A stretch of 64,000 nucleotides of DNA from Jatrophihabitans_A sp035248685 (GTDB taxonomy: Bacteria; Actinomycetota; Actinomycetes; Mycobacteriales; Jatrophihabitantaceae): positions 1 through 64,000 of the forward strand of contig DATFHF010000047.1 in assembly GCA_035248685.1 (NCBI GenBank), in the 5' to 3' direction. The notes under the pieces are model-generated. The model was not told the origin of the DNA. It saw nothing but the letters and a program-made list of their open reading frames with translations, and did not search any database. Positions 32,940-41,295 of the stretch are shown here, in pieces. The translations under genes and the position numbers were made by a program. Position 1 is the first letter of the stretch; each line of letters opens with the position of its first letter.

Positions 32940-34295
32940 GTGGGCAGAAATATCGGCGATCATGCCGTGGTGCTCGGCGCGAGCATGGCCGGGCTCCTTG
33001 CCGCCCGACTGCTCGCCGACGCCTACCGAGAGGTGACGGTAGTAGATCGGGATGCCCTGACCGGCGTGCCGGAGCCGCGGCGGGCAGTCCCGCAGGGCCC
33101 GCACATCCATGGCCTGCTGGCAAAAGGCCAGCAGGCGCTGGAAGAACTCTTCCCTGGCTTCACCAAGGAGCTCGCCGCATCCGGGGTTCCGGTCGGTGAT
33201 TTCGGCACCAGCCTGAGCTGGTACTTCAAGGGCCGGATGATCAAGAAAACCGAGACCGGGCTGGTGTGCATCTCCGCCGGTCGGCCCTTGCTGGAAGAGG
33301 AGATCCGCGATCGGGTCCGGGCACTGTCCAACGTCCGGTTCCTCGATCAGACAGACATCGTCGGCGTGACCGCGTCACCCGACCAGCAGCGGATCACCGG
33401 CGTCCGGGTGCACCGGCAGGCCGAAGGATCCACCGAGGAGGTGCTGCCGGCCGACCTGGTGGTCGACAGCACCGGCCGCGGTTCCCGCGCGCCGCGCTGG
33501 CTCACCGAACTGGGCTACCCCCAGGTGGTCGAGGAGCGGGTGAAGATCGATATCACTTACACCACGGCAGATTTCGCCGCGCTGCCGTTCGACCCGATCG
33601 GTGACGGGGTCGGCCTGGTCTGCGTGGCCAATCCGGGCCAGCCCCGCGGCGGCACGCTGGCCCGGATACCGGGCCGCTACCAGCTGTCGCTGTACGGCTT
33701 CCTCGGTGACCACGCGCCTACCGATCGCGAGGGCTTCCTGGCCTATGCCAAGTCGTTGCCGGTACCGGAGATCTACCGGGCGGTCGAGCACGCCGAGATG
33801 ATCTCCGAGCCGGTCGCGATGAAGTTCCCGGCTGACGTGCGGCACCACTACGAGCGGATGGATCGGCTGCCGGCCGGCCTGCTGGTGATGGGCGACGCCG
33901 CCTGCATCTTCAACCCGATCTACGCCCAGGGCATGACGGTGGCCGCGATCGAGGCGCTGGTGCTGCGCAAGCACCTGGAGCTGGGCCGGCCACCACAGCC
34001 GCGCGAGTTCTTCCGCGACCTGTCGGCCGTGATCGATGCGCCCTGGGACATGGCCGCCGGCGGCGACCTGGGCTTCCCGGGTGTGCAGGGCCGCCGCACG
34101 CTCAAGGTGCGAATGGGTAATTCCTATATACCTATGCTCCAGTCGGCGGCGGTCCAGGACGAGCGGTTGTCCGACGCCTTCCTGCGGGCGGCCGGCCTGG
34201 TCGACCCGCCGACGGCGCTGATGCGCCCCGGCGTGATCTCGCGGGTGCTGCGCCAGGCCGGTCGCCGAGGCCAACGCGCGGCCGCCGCAAGCTGA
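32940..34295 (+). CDS. FAD-dependent monooxygenase/epoxidase-like protein (MonCI-type family)
   Basis: Flavoprotein of 451 residues. The FAD motif is HAVVLGASMAGLLAARLLA, followed by VTVVDRDALTGVPEPRRAVP, then QGPHIHGLLAKGQQALEELF, LVVDSTGRGSRAPRWLTELG and LLVMGDAACIFNPIYAQGMT. This order is that of the MonCI/Lsd18 epoxidases and related p-hydroxybenzoate-type monooxygenases. With an epoxide hydrolase next door, epoxidation of an alkene is a reasonable inference. GTG 32940 follows GGGGG by six bases; ATG 32934 is the alternative. No transmembrane helix is evident. Confidence 0.82.
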   Translation: MGRNIGDHAVVLGASMAGLLAARLLADAYREVTVVDRDALTGVPEPRRAVPQGPHIHGLLAKGQQALEELFPGFTKELAASGVPVGDFGTSLSWYFKGRMIKKTETGLVCISAGRPLLEEEIRDRVRALSNVRFLDQTDIVGVTASPDQQRITGVRVHRQAEGSTEEVLPADLVVDSTGRGSRAPRWLTELGYPQVVEERVKIDITYTTADFAALPFDPIGDGVGLVCVANPGQPRGGTLARIPGRYQLSLYGFLGDHAPTDREGFLAYAKSLPVPEIYRAVEHAEMISEPVAMKFPADVRHHYERMDRLPAGLLVMGDAACIFNPIYAQGMTVAAIEALVLRKHLELGRPPQPREFFRDLSAVIDAPWDMAAGGDLGFPGVQGRRTLKVRMGNSYIPMLQSAAVQDERLSDAFLRAAGLVDPPTALMRPGVISRVLRQAGRRGQRAAAAS

Positions 34296-34382
34296 CCCAT
34301 CGCCGTCGCCGGCGAGCAAGACCTTTCCCAGCCGACCACGCACTCATCTCGAGGCGTTCGCATCGCAGTCAAAGGAGCGATT

Positions 34383-35549
34383 ATGCGTCCCTTCGTTATC
34401 GACATCCCGCAGGAGGACATCGACGATCTCCGGCGACGCCTTGGTGAAACTCGCTGGCCGAGCGAGATTGCCGGCGCCGGCTGGAGCCGCGGCGTCCCGC
34501 TGGAATACCTCAAGGAACTGGCTGAATACTGGCGCACCAGCTACGACTGGCGGGCCGCCGAGGCCAGGCTGAACGAGTTCCCCCAGTTCATGACCGAGAT
34601 CGACGGTGTGGACGTGCACTTCCTGCATGTCCGCTCGCCGGAACCGGACGCCCGGGCGCTGATCCTGTCGCACGGCTGGCCGGGTTCGGTCGCGGAGTTC
34701 CTCGACGTGATCAAGCCGCTGACCGACCCACGCAGCTACGGCGGGGATCCCGGGCAGGCGTTTCACCTGATCATCCCGTCGCTACCCGGCTTCGGCTTTT
34801 CCGGGCCGGTAACCGAGCCCGGCTGGGATATCCTGCGGATCGCGCGAGCCTGGATCGAGTTGATGCACCGGCTGGGCTACGACCGTTACACAGTGCACGG
34901 CGGTGACCTCGGGGTGTGGATCTCGCTCACCATGGCCGCGATGGACAGCGAGCATGTCGACGCCGCGCACGTGAACTTCCTGGTGACCCCACCGTCCGGC
35001 GATCCGGCCGAACTTGCCGGGCTGAGCGAGCAGGACATGGGTCGGCTGGGCATGATGATGGACTGGGCGGTCAGAGACTCCGGTTACATGAAGATCCAAT
35101 CAACCCGGCCGCAGACGCTGGCATACGCGCTCACCGATTCGCCGGTAGGCCAGCTCGCCTGGATCGTGGAGAAGTTCTGGGAGTGGACCGACTCGGAGAA
35201 GGTGCCCGAGGACGCGATATCCCGCGACCAGTTGCTCACCAACATCTCGATCTACTGGCTGACCGCAACGGCCGGATCGTCGGCGCAGCTGTACTACGAG
35301 ATGGCCGATCAGTTGCCCACCGCACCCACCCCCCCGCCGCTGCCGCCACCGCTGCCGGTGCCGCTCGGCGTCGCGGTATACCCGCACGACGCCGCTCTGC
35401 CGATCCGCAGCCTGGCCGACCCGCGCTTCCCGAACATCGTCCAGTGGACCGAATTCGATCGGGGCGGCCACTTCCCCGCGATGGAGGAGCCGGACCTGTT
35501 CGTGCAGGATTTGCGTTCGTTCAGCGCGGCATTGGACGCCCGCGGGTAG
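34383..35549 (+). CDS. Epoxide hydrolase
   Basis: Alpha/beta-hydrolase of 388 residues with the N-terminal EHN domain (FVIDIPQEDIDDLRRRLGET). The HGWPGS oxyanion motif is at 97-102, the nucleophile Asp175 in VHGGDLGVWIS, and the catalytic His in GGHFPAMEEP near the C-terminus. Homologues occur in enediyne and other natural-product clusters (for example SgcF-type). An unusual Pro-rich stretch TAPTPPPLPPPLPVPLG precedes the last strand. It lies 87 bases after the FAD monooxygenase, suggesting that an epoxide formed there is opened here to a diol. Confidence 0.92.
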   Translation: MRPFVIDIPQEDIDDLRRRLGETRWPSEIAGAGWSRGVPLEYLKELAEYWRTSYDWRAAEARLNEFPQFMTEIDGVDVHFLHVRSPEPDARALILSHGWPGSVAEFLDVIKPLTDPRSYGGDPGQAFHLIIPSLPGFGFSGPVTEPGWDILRIARAWIELMHRLGYDRYTVHGGDLGVWISLTMAAMDSEHVDAAHVNFLVTPPSGDPAELAGLSEQDMGRLGMMMDWAVRDSGYMKIQSTRPQTLAYALTDSPVGQLAWIVEKFWEWTDSEKVPEDAISRDQLLTNISIYWLTATAGSSAQLYYEMADQLPTAPTPPPLPPPLPVPLGVAVYPHDAALPIRSLADPRFPNIVQWTEFDRGGHFPAMEEPDLFVQDLRSFSAALDARG

Positions 35550-35561
35550 GGGGCAGGACTC

Positions 35562-35591
35562 GCGCCGCCGGACCGGCCGGTCCGGCGGCGC
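35562..35591. terminator. Perfect 30-bp palindromic terminator
   Basis: A 30-base uninterrupted palindrome (GCGCCGCCGGACCGG and its exact complement) between the convergent epoxide hydrolase and condensation-enzyme genes. As RNA it would form a strong GC stem, with a minimal loop after end fraying. Confidence 0.85.
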
Positions 35592-35610
35592 ACTGCTGAG
35601 CCGGGACTCT

Positions 35611-36963
35611 TTACAGCTCCCGCCAGGGCAGATCGGGCTGGCTAACCGCGGTCGCCACCAGTCGCCGGTAGTCGGAGATCCAATTCGCCACCGTCTCGGC
35701 GTCGAACTCGTCTAGGTTGTGCTCGAAGGTGCCGAACAGCTCACCGGTGGACCGGACCGCCATGCTCAGCGCCACCCCACCCGGGTTTTGCGGGGTGGCC
35801 CGGTTCGCCTTGCGGATCTCCACCATGCTGCCGCTGAGCTGGAACACCTTCTGGTCGAAGGGTGACTGGAAGAACCCGAAGGTGAAATCCGAGTTGTACG
35901 GTTCGGCCAGCGGATCGCCGATGGTCGGTACCTCCTGCTCGATGTACTTCAGCGGCACCTCGTGCGAGAACGCTTCTAGGCAGACCATCCGATTGCGCAG
36001 CACCACGTCCCGAAAGCTGACACAGCTGTCCAGATCGGTGCGCAACGGCAGCAGGTTCAAGAACGATCCCACGCTGTCGTTGAACTCCGGCCGGCTGCGG
36101 CCATGCAGGATGGACAGGATGATCGGATCGACGGTGCCGGTTAGTCGATGCGCGAACACGTCGAAGGTGGCCAGGATGATCATGAAGGTGGAGCAGCGCA
36201 TCTGCTTGGCCAGCCGGCCGAGTTCGCTGATTACCTCGGCATCGATGGTGAACATGAGTTCGGAGTACGGCCGGCTGTGCAGCTTCGGCACCGGCCGATC
36301 GGTCGGCATCGCAAAGATTCCGCCGCCGGCCAGGTTGTCCCGCCAGTACTGAAGCAAGGCGTCCATGTCCGAACCTTGCAGTTGTTCACGCTGCCAGGCG
36401 GTGTACTCCCGGTACTGGACAGTGGGCGGTAGGTCGGGCTCGGTACCGGTCAGCCGGGCCGCATAGCAGGCGGCCAGGTCCCGCAGGATCAGGTGCAATG
36501 ACCAGCCATCACAGGCCGAATGGTGGGTCATCAGCGTGAACACCGAGTCGTTGTCGTCGAACCGCGCGAACAGCGCCCGCAACAGTGGCAGCTTCAACAC
36601 GTCCAAGCTGCCGGCCTCGGTCTCGGTCAGCAGATCCTCGGCGATTTGGTCCCGGGACCGCTCATCGTTCGGCGACAGCTCGCGCACCTCCAACGGCACC
36701 GGGCATGGCGGGTATACCTGCTGGTAGTGCGGCTCGACATCGTGGACGACGATCGTGCGCAGCAACTCATGCCGTCGCACCACGTCATCCAGCGCGCCTT
36801 GCAAGGCCTGGACGTCGACCGGACCGGTGATCCGGAAGCCCTTGGTGGCCAGGAACCGCGGTCCGAACGAACCGACCGCGGCCCTTTCACACCAGAATTC
36901 CTGGGTTTCCGACAGCGGGTACCGATTCGAGGTGTCGACCGGTTGCTGCGAGGTCTGGGTCAT
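35611..36963 (-). CDS. Free-standing condensation enzyme (NRPS C-domain type), copy 1
   Basis: 450-residue stand-alone condensation-domain protein. The catalytic motif HHSACDG lies at 147-153, with PLSETQEFWCERAA at the N-terminus, VQYREYTAWQREQL, and GRSRPEFNDSVGSFLNLLPL for the latch and solvent-channel region. No adenylation, carrier or thioesterase domain is attached. Discrete enzymes of this kind (for example SgcC5) form amide or ester bonds between a carrier-bound acyl group and a free acceptor. It is a tandem paralogue of the next upstream gene, with motif positions identical. Substrate unknown. Confidence 0.9.
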   Translation of the reverse strand: MTQTSQQPVDTSNRYPLSETQEFWCERAAVGSFGPRFLATKGFRITGPVDVQALQGALDDVVRRHELLRTIVVHDVEPHYQQVYPPCPVPLEVRELSPNDERSRDQIAEDLLTETEAGSLDVLKLPLLRALFARFDDNDSVFTLMTHHSACDGWSLHLILRDLAACYAARLTGTEPDLPPTVQYREYTAWQREQLQGSDMDALLQYWRDNLAGGGIFAMPTDRPVPKLHSRPYSELMFTIDAEVISELGRLAKQMRCSTFMIILATFDVFAHRLTGTVDPIILSILHGRSRPEFNDSVGSFLNLLPLRTDLDSCVSFRDVVLRNRMVCLEAFSHEVPLKYIEQEVPTIGDPLAEPYNSDFTFGFFQSPFDQKVFQLSGSMVEIRKANRATPQNPGGVALSMAVRSTGELFGTFEHNLDEFDAETVANWISDYRRLVATAVSQPDLPWREL

Positions 36964-37056
36964 GGGGTGCCCCGTTCTGGTCGAACCACACTGACCAACA
37001 CCCTGCTGGCACGACGGACCGACGGCACCTTCCCGGTTGCCCAGCCGGGTGCCTGG

Positions 37057-38409
37057 CTAGAGTCGGCGCCAGTCCCGATCCGCGCCGGCGACCATCCTCC
37101 GGATCAGCCCGCTGTAATCGGTCATCCAGAGAGCGACGGTGTCCGCATCGAACTCCTCCGGGCTGTACTCCAGGCAGCCGAACAGCTCACCGGCCGACCG
37201 GGTGGACAAGCTCAACACCACGCCGCCCGGGTTCTGCGGCGTCTTGCGGACCGCCTTGTGAATCTCGGTCGTCCGATCCGCCAGCTTCAGCACGCCGTGA
37301 CCGAAGGGCGCCTCGAACAGGCCCAAGGTGAACTCGGAATTGCGCGGATCCTCCAGCGGATCCCCGATGTGCGGTATCGCTTCGGCGATGTATTGGATCG
37401 GCAACTCGTGCGAGAACCCGTCCAGGCAGCTACGCCGGGTAGCTCGTGCCACGTCGGTCACGGTGACGCAGTCGGCCAACGACGTCCGCAGCGGCAGCTG
37501 GTTCATCAGCGGCCCGACGGTATTGGTGAACTCGGGATGTCCGCGGCCATGGATGATCGTCTCGATCATCGGGTCGATGGTGCCGAGCAGCCGGTGCACG
37601 AACACGTTGAAGGTGGCCAGGATGACCATGAACATCGAGCACCGGATCCGCTTGGCGTAGCCGGCTAACTCGGCGATGATCTCGGCCTCGACGGTGAAGT
37701 CATGCTCGGCGTAGGGCCGGCTGCGTTTGGCCGGCACCGGTCGATCATTCGGCAGTGCGAAGATCTGCCCATCGGCGAGGGTGGCATTCCAGTATTCCAA
37801 CGACTTGGCCGCCTCAGGACCGGCCAGGTACTGCTGCTGCCAGATCGCGAACTCGCGGTACTGGAGCACCGGTGGCAGCACCGGCGTGCGCCGGCTTACC
37901 CGGGCCGCGTAATAAGTGCTCAGATCTCGCAGGATCAATTGCAACGACCAGCCGTCGCAGGCCATGTGATGGGTGGTCAGGGTGAATACCGCGTCCTCGT
38001 CATCGAAGCGGGCCAACCCGGCTCGCAGCAACGGTAACTCCAGGACGTCCAGGCTGCCGTCCTCGGCCTCGGTCAGCAGATCCTCGGCGATGTGATCCCG
38101 GGTGCGCTCGGCATCCGGTAGCAGATCCCGAACCTCCAGCGGCACCGGGCTCGGCGGATAGACCCGCTGGTACGGCGGCTCGGCATCGTGCACGACGATG
38201 GTGCGCAGCAGCTCATGGCGTGCCACCACGTCGTCCAGCGCCGCCTGAAGCGCGGCAACGTCCACCCGGCCGGTAACCCGAAAGCCCCGGGCGATAATGA
38301 ACCGCGGTCCGAAGGCGCCGGCCTCGGCCAGGCCACACCACACTCGCTGCGGGTGGGACACCGGAAACCGATCACCGTCCGCGAGGGCCGGTTGTAGTTG
38401 TTGCGTCAT
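37057..38409 (-). CDS. Free-standing condensation enzyme (NRPS C-domain type), copy 2
   Basis: Also 450 residues, with HHMACDG at the same positions 147-153 and the parallel segments PVSHPQRVWCGLAEAGAFGP, LQYREFAIWQQQYL and GRGHPEFTNTVGPLMNQLPL. Long identical runs with copy 1, such as LRTIVVHD and PLEVR, show a recent tandem duplication, while differences in the acceptor-side loop and C-terminal half suggest diverged substrate choice. ATG 38409 has GGAGAGGA about 8 bases upstream. It is the first gene of the pair, with a 93-base spacer to copy 1. Confidence 0.9.
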   Translation of the reverse strand: MTQQLQPALADGDRFPVSHPQRVWCGLAEAGAFGPRFIIARGFRVTGRVDVAALQAALDDVVARHELLRTIVVHDAEPPYQRVYPPSPVPLEVRDLLPDAERTRDHIAEDLLTEAEDGSLDVLELPLLRAGLARFDDEDAVFTLTTHHMACDGWSLQLILRDLSTYYAARVSRRTPVLPPVLQYREFAIWQQQYLAGPEAAKSLEYWNATLADGQIFALPNDRPVPAKRSRPYAEHDFTVEAEIIAELAGYAKRIRCSMFMVILATFNVFVHRLLGTIDPMIETIIHGRGHPEFTNTVGPLMNQLPLRTSLADCVTVTDVARATRRSCLDGFSHELPIQYIAEAIPHIGDPLEDPRNSEFTLGLFEAPFGHGVLKLADRTTEIHKAVRKTPQNPGGVVLSLSTRSAGELFGCLEYSPEEFDADTVALWMTDYSGLIRRMVAGADRDWRRL

Positions 38410-38963
38410 TACGGGGTCCTCTCCCGGCTGTCGGTGCCTGATGACAGCTCCGCGATGCCTACCAGCCGGTCATCGCCTGGATCGACGCCGGTGCACATGT
38501 CCCCGCAGGGAATACCTTGCTGGCCGGCAGCGGCGGTGACTTCTTCTCAATTGCTGAATCGGACATATGACGCGAATGGAGAAGAGGCGCCAACCTGCGT
38601 GCTCGCAGCGTACCGGTCGGCCGGCCAGCTGATCTCCTTATCGGGTAAGCCTTATCTCATTGTCTCAACTGCGGTTTAACATCGTGGAAGCAGAGCGGCC
38701 GCCCGGATTTTCTTGACCGTGACTGGTGCTGCGATTGGCGAACGGTATGCCCCGCACACGAGTCGAGCCTCGGCGCTTAATCCCCACACAGCCAAATCAG
38801 AATCGACTCAGAGCCAGTCGGATCCGGTTGTCACCGTCGGATTACTTTTGCTTGCAACTACTGGACAATCCCGATCCAACGCCCGTAAGTTGCGGCCGTT
38901 CCCCAGCGCTCAAGGAAAGTGCGCATGCGGAACTCTGCTCAACGCCTAGGGGGCGGTGCAGCA
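38410..38963. other. Long intergenic region before the secreted paralogue array
   Basis: 554 bases, visibly less GC-rich than the flanking genes. It separates divergent transcription of the condensation pair and the first secreted paralogue, so it should hold both promoters. I see no convincing gene or tRNA. A TTGACC at about 38712 could be part of a plus-strand promoter. Confidence 0.5.
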
Positions 38964-40583
38964 ATGCGAAGTCATCGGATTCTCTTCATTGCGACGCTGG
39001 CGGCAGGCGCGTTGGTCGTCGGCAACCAGCTCAGTATCGCGTCGGGAGCGACCAGCACCGGCAGGGTAGCCAGCAGCAGTCAGTCCAGCATCCGGGGTGT
39101 CGACTGCAGCAGCCAGAAATCCCTGTGCGTCGAGGTGCATGATTCGGACGAGGTGTTCGGCCACTACGTGGGCCACGACGAGCCGTCGCTGCTGTTCGAC
39201 TCCACGCGGCCGGGTTCCGGCAACCAGATGCGCTACTCCGGCATCCTGCCCAAGGAGCCGGCACCTAGTAACGTGCCCGGTCAGCGCAGCTACGACTTCA
39301 ACCTGTACGCCACCTTCTGGTTCGGCATGGCGATGTGCGCCACCGAGTCCTACCCGAACACTGTGAAGAGCTGTATCCCGGACAGCGACGCCAACATCGC
39401 TCGGCCGGGCAGTCCGTTCCACCCCGGCAGCGCATACATGGAGCTGCAGTTCTACCCGCCGGGTTACGTTCAGCAGTTCAACGGCTTCTCCTGCTCGGGC
39501 ACCCGGTGGTGCGTGGCGTTGACCATCGACTCGTTTGCTGAGAATCCGCTCGCCGGCACCGAGCTCAACGCCACCTGCCGGCAACGAGTCGGCGTGGAGT
39601 ATGCGAACTTCGCCTACCTGACCAAGAGCGGCGTGCCACAGGGACCGCCCAACCCGGTCGACTTCCAGTTCGTCGGCTCGGGCAAGCCGGATCCGAACAA
39701 GGATCTGTTCCTCAACCAGGGTGATCACTTCACGGTTACCCTGCACGACACCGCACACGGCCTGCAGACCGTGGTGCATGACACCACCACCGGCGCCACT
39801 GGCTCGATGACGGCCAGCGCTGCCAACGGCTTCGGCCAGGTCAAGTACGCGCCGACCGGCACCAGCTGCACCAACCTCCCCTACGACTTCCACCCGGAGT
39901 ACTCGACTTCGACGCCCAAGACCACGGTTCCGTGGGCGGCTGCGACCTACAACGTCGCGATCGACACCGAGATCGGCCACTTCGACTACTGCGCAGGAGT
40001 GGACACCGCCACCGGAACCTGCACCGGCACCGAGGGCGCTCCGGGACACCAGGAGAAGGCAGATGCGGACGACCAGGGTTGCTTCCCCGGTTCTGCCTCG
40101 ACGCTGATCAAGGTCGGCGGGTGCCTGGGGACCAACTTCGGCTATGACGGCACGTCCTACCTGCCGGATTGGCCGAACGGCAGCGCGAGCCGGCCGACGG
40201 CCACCATCTTCACCAGCGCCAAGACCGGACCGAACTACAACATCCAGTACCCCATACTCGGCTTCAACACCGATCTGCCGGCGATCGAGTCGTCGTTGTC
40301 GCCGGCTTGCAACGGTGACACCGGCGCGAACTGCACCATCCTGCCGCCGACCGACGACGGGGCGCCCGCCAACTTCTACCCGTACTACTCCAGCGGGCAC
40401 GCCCTGGGTGGTTGCGCCTGGACGGTCGGGCAGGACTACCCGGGCTTCAGCACCAACGATTACGGCAAGCTGCACCAGTACGGCAGCCTGCTGAAGGTGA
40501 CCTACCCGACCAAGGGTGGCGGCACCGAAAGCTTGTATAGCGATTTCCAGAAGTTCGTGAGCAACCCCTGCCCGGCACCGTGA
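38964..40583 (+). CDS. Secreted Cys-rich protein of unknown function, paralogue 1
   Basis: 539 residues beginning with a Sec signal peptide (MRSHRILFIATLAAGALVVG to about IASGA). The mature part has recurring hallmarks of an uncharacterised actinobacterial family: DSDEVFGHYVGHDEPSLLF, MRYSGILPKEPAPSNVPG, MELQFYPPGYVQQFNGFSCS, YDFHPEYSTSTPKTTVPWAA, EIGHFDYCAGV, the Asp-rich DADDQGCFPGSAS, and a final FQKFVSNPCPAP. Many paired Cys suggest an extracellular disulfide-bonded beta-rich fold. No catalytic motif is recognised. ATG 38964 is used because the signal peptide starts there and the GGGGGCGGTGC leader is shared with paralogues 2 and 3. Confidence 0.8.
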   Translation: MRSHRILFIATLAAGALVVGNQLSIASGATSTGRVASSSQSSIRGVDCSSQKSLCVEVHDSDEVFGHYVGHDEPSLLFDSTRPGSGNQMRYSGILPKEPAPSNVPGQRSYDFNLYATFWFGMAMCATESYPNTVKSCIPDSDANIARPGSPFHPGSAYMELQFYPPGYVQQFNGFSCSGTRWCVALTIDSFAENPLAGTELNATCRQRVGVEYANFAYLTKSGVPQGPPNPVDFQFVGSGKPDPNKDLFLNQGDHFTVTLHDTAHGLQTVVHDTTTGATGSMTASAANGFGQVKYAPTGTSCTNLPYDFHPEYSTSTPKTTVPWAAATYNVAIDTEIGHFDYCAGVDTATGTCTGTEGAPGHQEKADADDQGCFPGSASTLIKVGGCLGTNFGYDGTSYLPDWPNGSASRPTATIFTSAKTGPNYNIQYPILGFNTDLPAIESSLSPACNGDTGANCTILPPTDDGAPANFYPYYSSGHALGGCAWTVGQDYPGFSTNDYGKLHQYGSLLKVTYPTKGGGTESLYSDFQKFVSNPCPAP

Positions 40584-40600
40584 GCTAGCCGGCCTTGGGC

Positions 40601-40647
40601 GATCGTGCAACTTCTTCCGGCGTAGAACCGGAAGAAGTTGCACGATC
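40601..40647. terminator. Bidirectional terminator, repeat-family copy B
   Basis: 20-bp perfect stem GATCGTGCAACTTCTTCCGG (40601-40620) with 40628-40647 and a 7-base loop, between convergent secreted paralogue 1 and the DinB gene. The stem is identical to the inner 20 bp of the palindrome at 7320-7372; the loops differ. Confidence 0.88.
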
Positions 40648-40654
40648 CCAGGGG

Positions 40655-41167
40655 TTAGCGGCCGGTTACCCCATCCAGCTGCTCGCGCAGGATGTCGGCA
40701 TGCCCGGCGTGCCGCGCGGTTTCGCTAGTGGCGTGTGCCAACAACCAGCGCAGGCTGAGCAGCTTGCCGTCGACCGGGCGAGCGGCCAGCGTATCCGGGT
40801 CGCCGATCGAACGAATGGCCTTATCACTAGCCGCAATCGCGGCTCGGTAGTCGGCCAACACCTGGTCACTGCCGCGGTCGGCCGGGACGTCCATCCCGAA
40901 GTCCCAGTCCTCATCTCGGTCGGGGTCCCGGTCTGAGCCGGAACCGAGCAGGTGAAAGCCGAACCAGTATCGTTCGCCGACGGTTAGGTGCTGGATGAGT
41001 CCGAGGATGCTGGTGCCGGAGCCGACCAGCACCCGGCGCAACTGCTCGTCGGTTAGGCCGTCGGCTTTCTTCAGCACGCAGTTACGAGCGAAGCTAAGAA
41101 AGGCTAATGCGGTGTCCAACTCACCGTCGTCGTTGCGTGGCACCGGTTCGCGTTGGCTCTCAGTCAT
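40655..41167 (-). CDS. DinB-like (DUF664) protein, putative thiol transferase
   Basis: 170-residue four-helix DinB superfamily protein. Likely metal-ligand histidines lie in LGLIQHLTVGERYWFGFHL and near the C-terminus in LLAHATSETARHAGHADILR. In actinobacteria DUF664-type DinB proteins are often mycothiol-dependent S-transferases; that function is inferred from family. It starts at ATG 41167 and lies on the opposite strand between secreted paralogues 1 and 2, apparently inserted into the array. A second protein of this type is at 61804-62340. Confidence 0.86.
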   Translation of the reverse strand: MTESQREPVPRNDDGELDTALAFLSFARNCVLKKADGLTDEQLRRVLVGSGTSILGLIQHLTVGERYWFGFHLLGSGSDRDPDRDEDWDFGMDVPADRGSDQVLADYRAAIAASDKAIRSIGDPDTLAARPVDGKLLSLRWLLAHATSETARHAGHADILREQLDGVTGR

Positions 41168-41295
41168 CTATCGAATCTATCCGGTAACCACCGGCGCCCC
41201 TGCCCGAGGTGCCGCGCCAACCGAGCAACCTTGGAGGTATCAAAAGCAATACTCCGTTGGAATGATCGCCGCAGCTGAATCGGGGGCGGTGCGGC

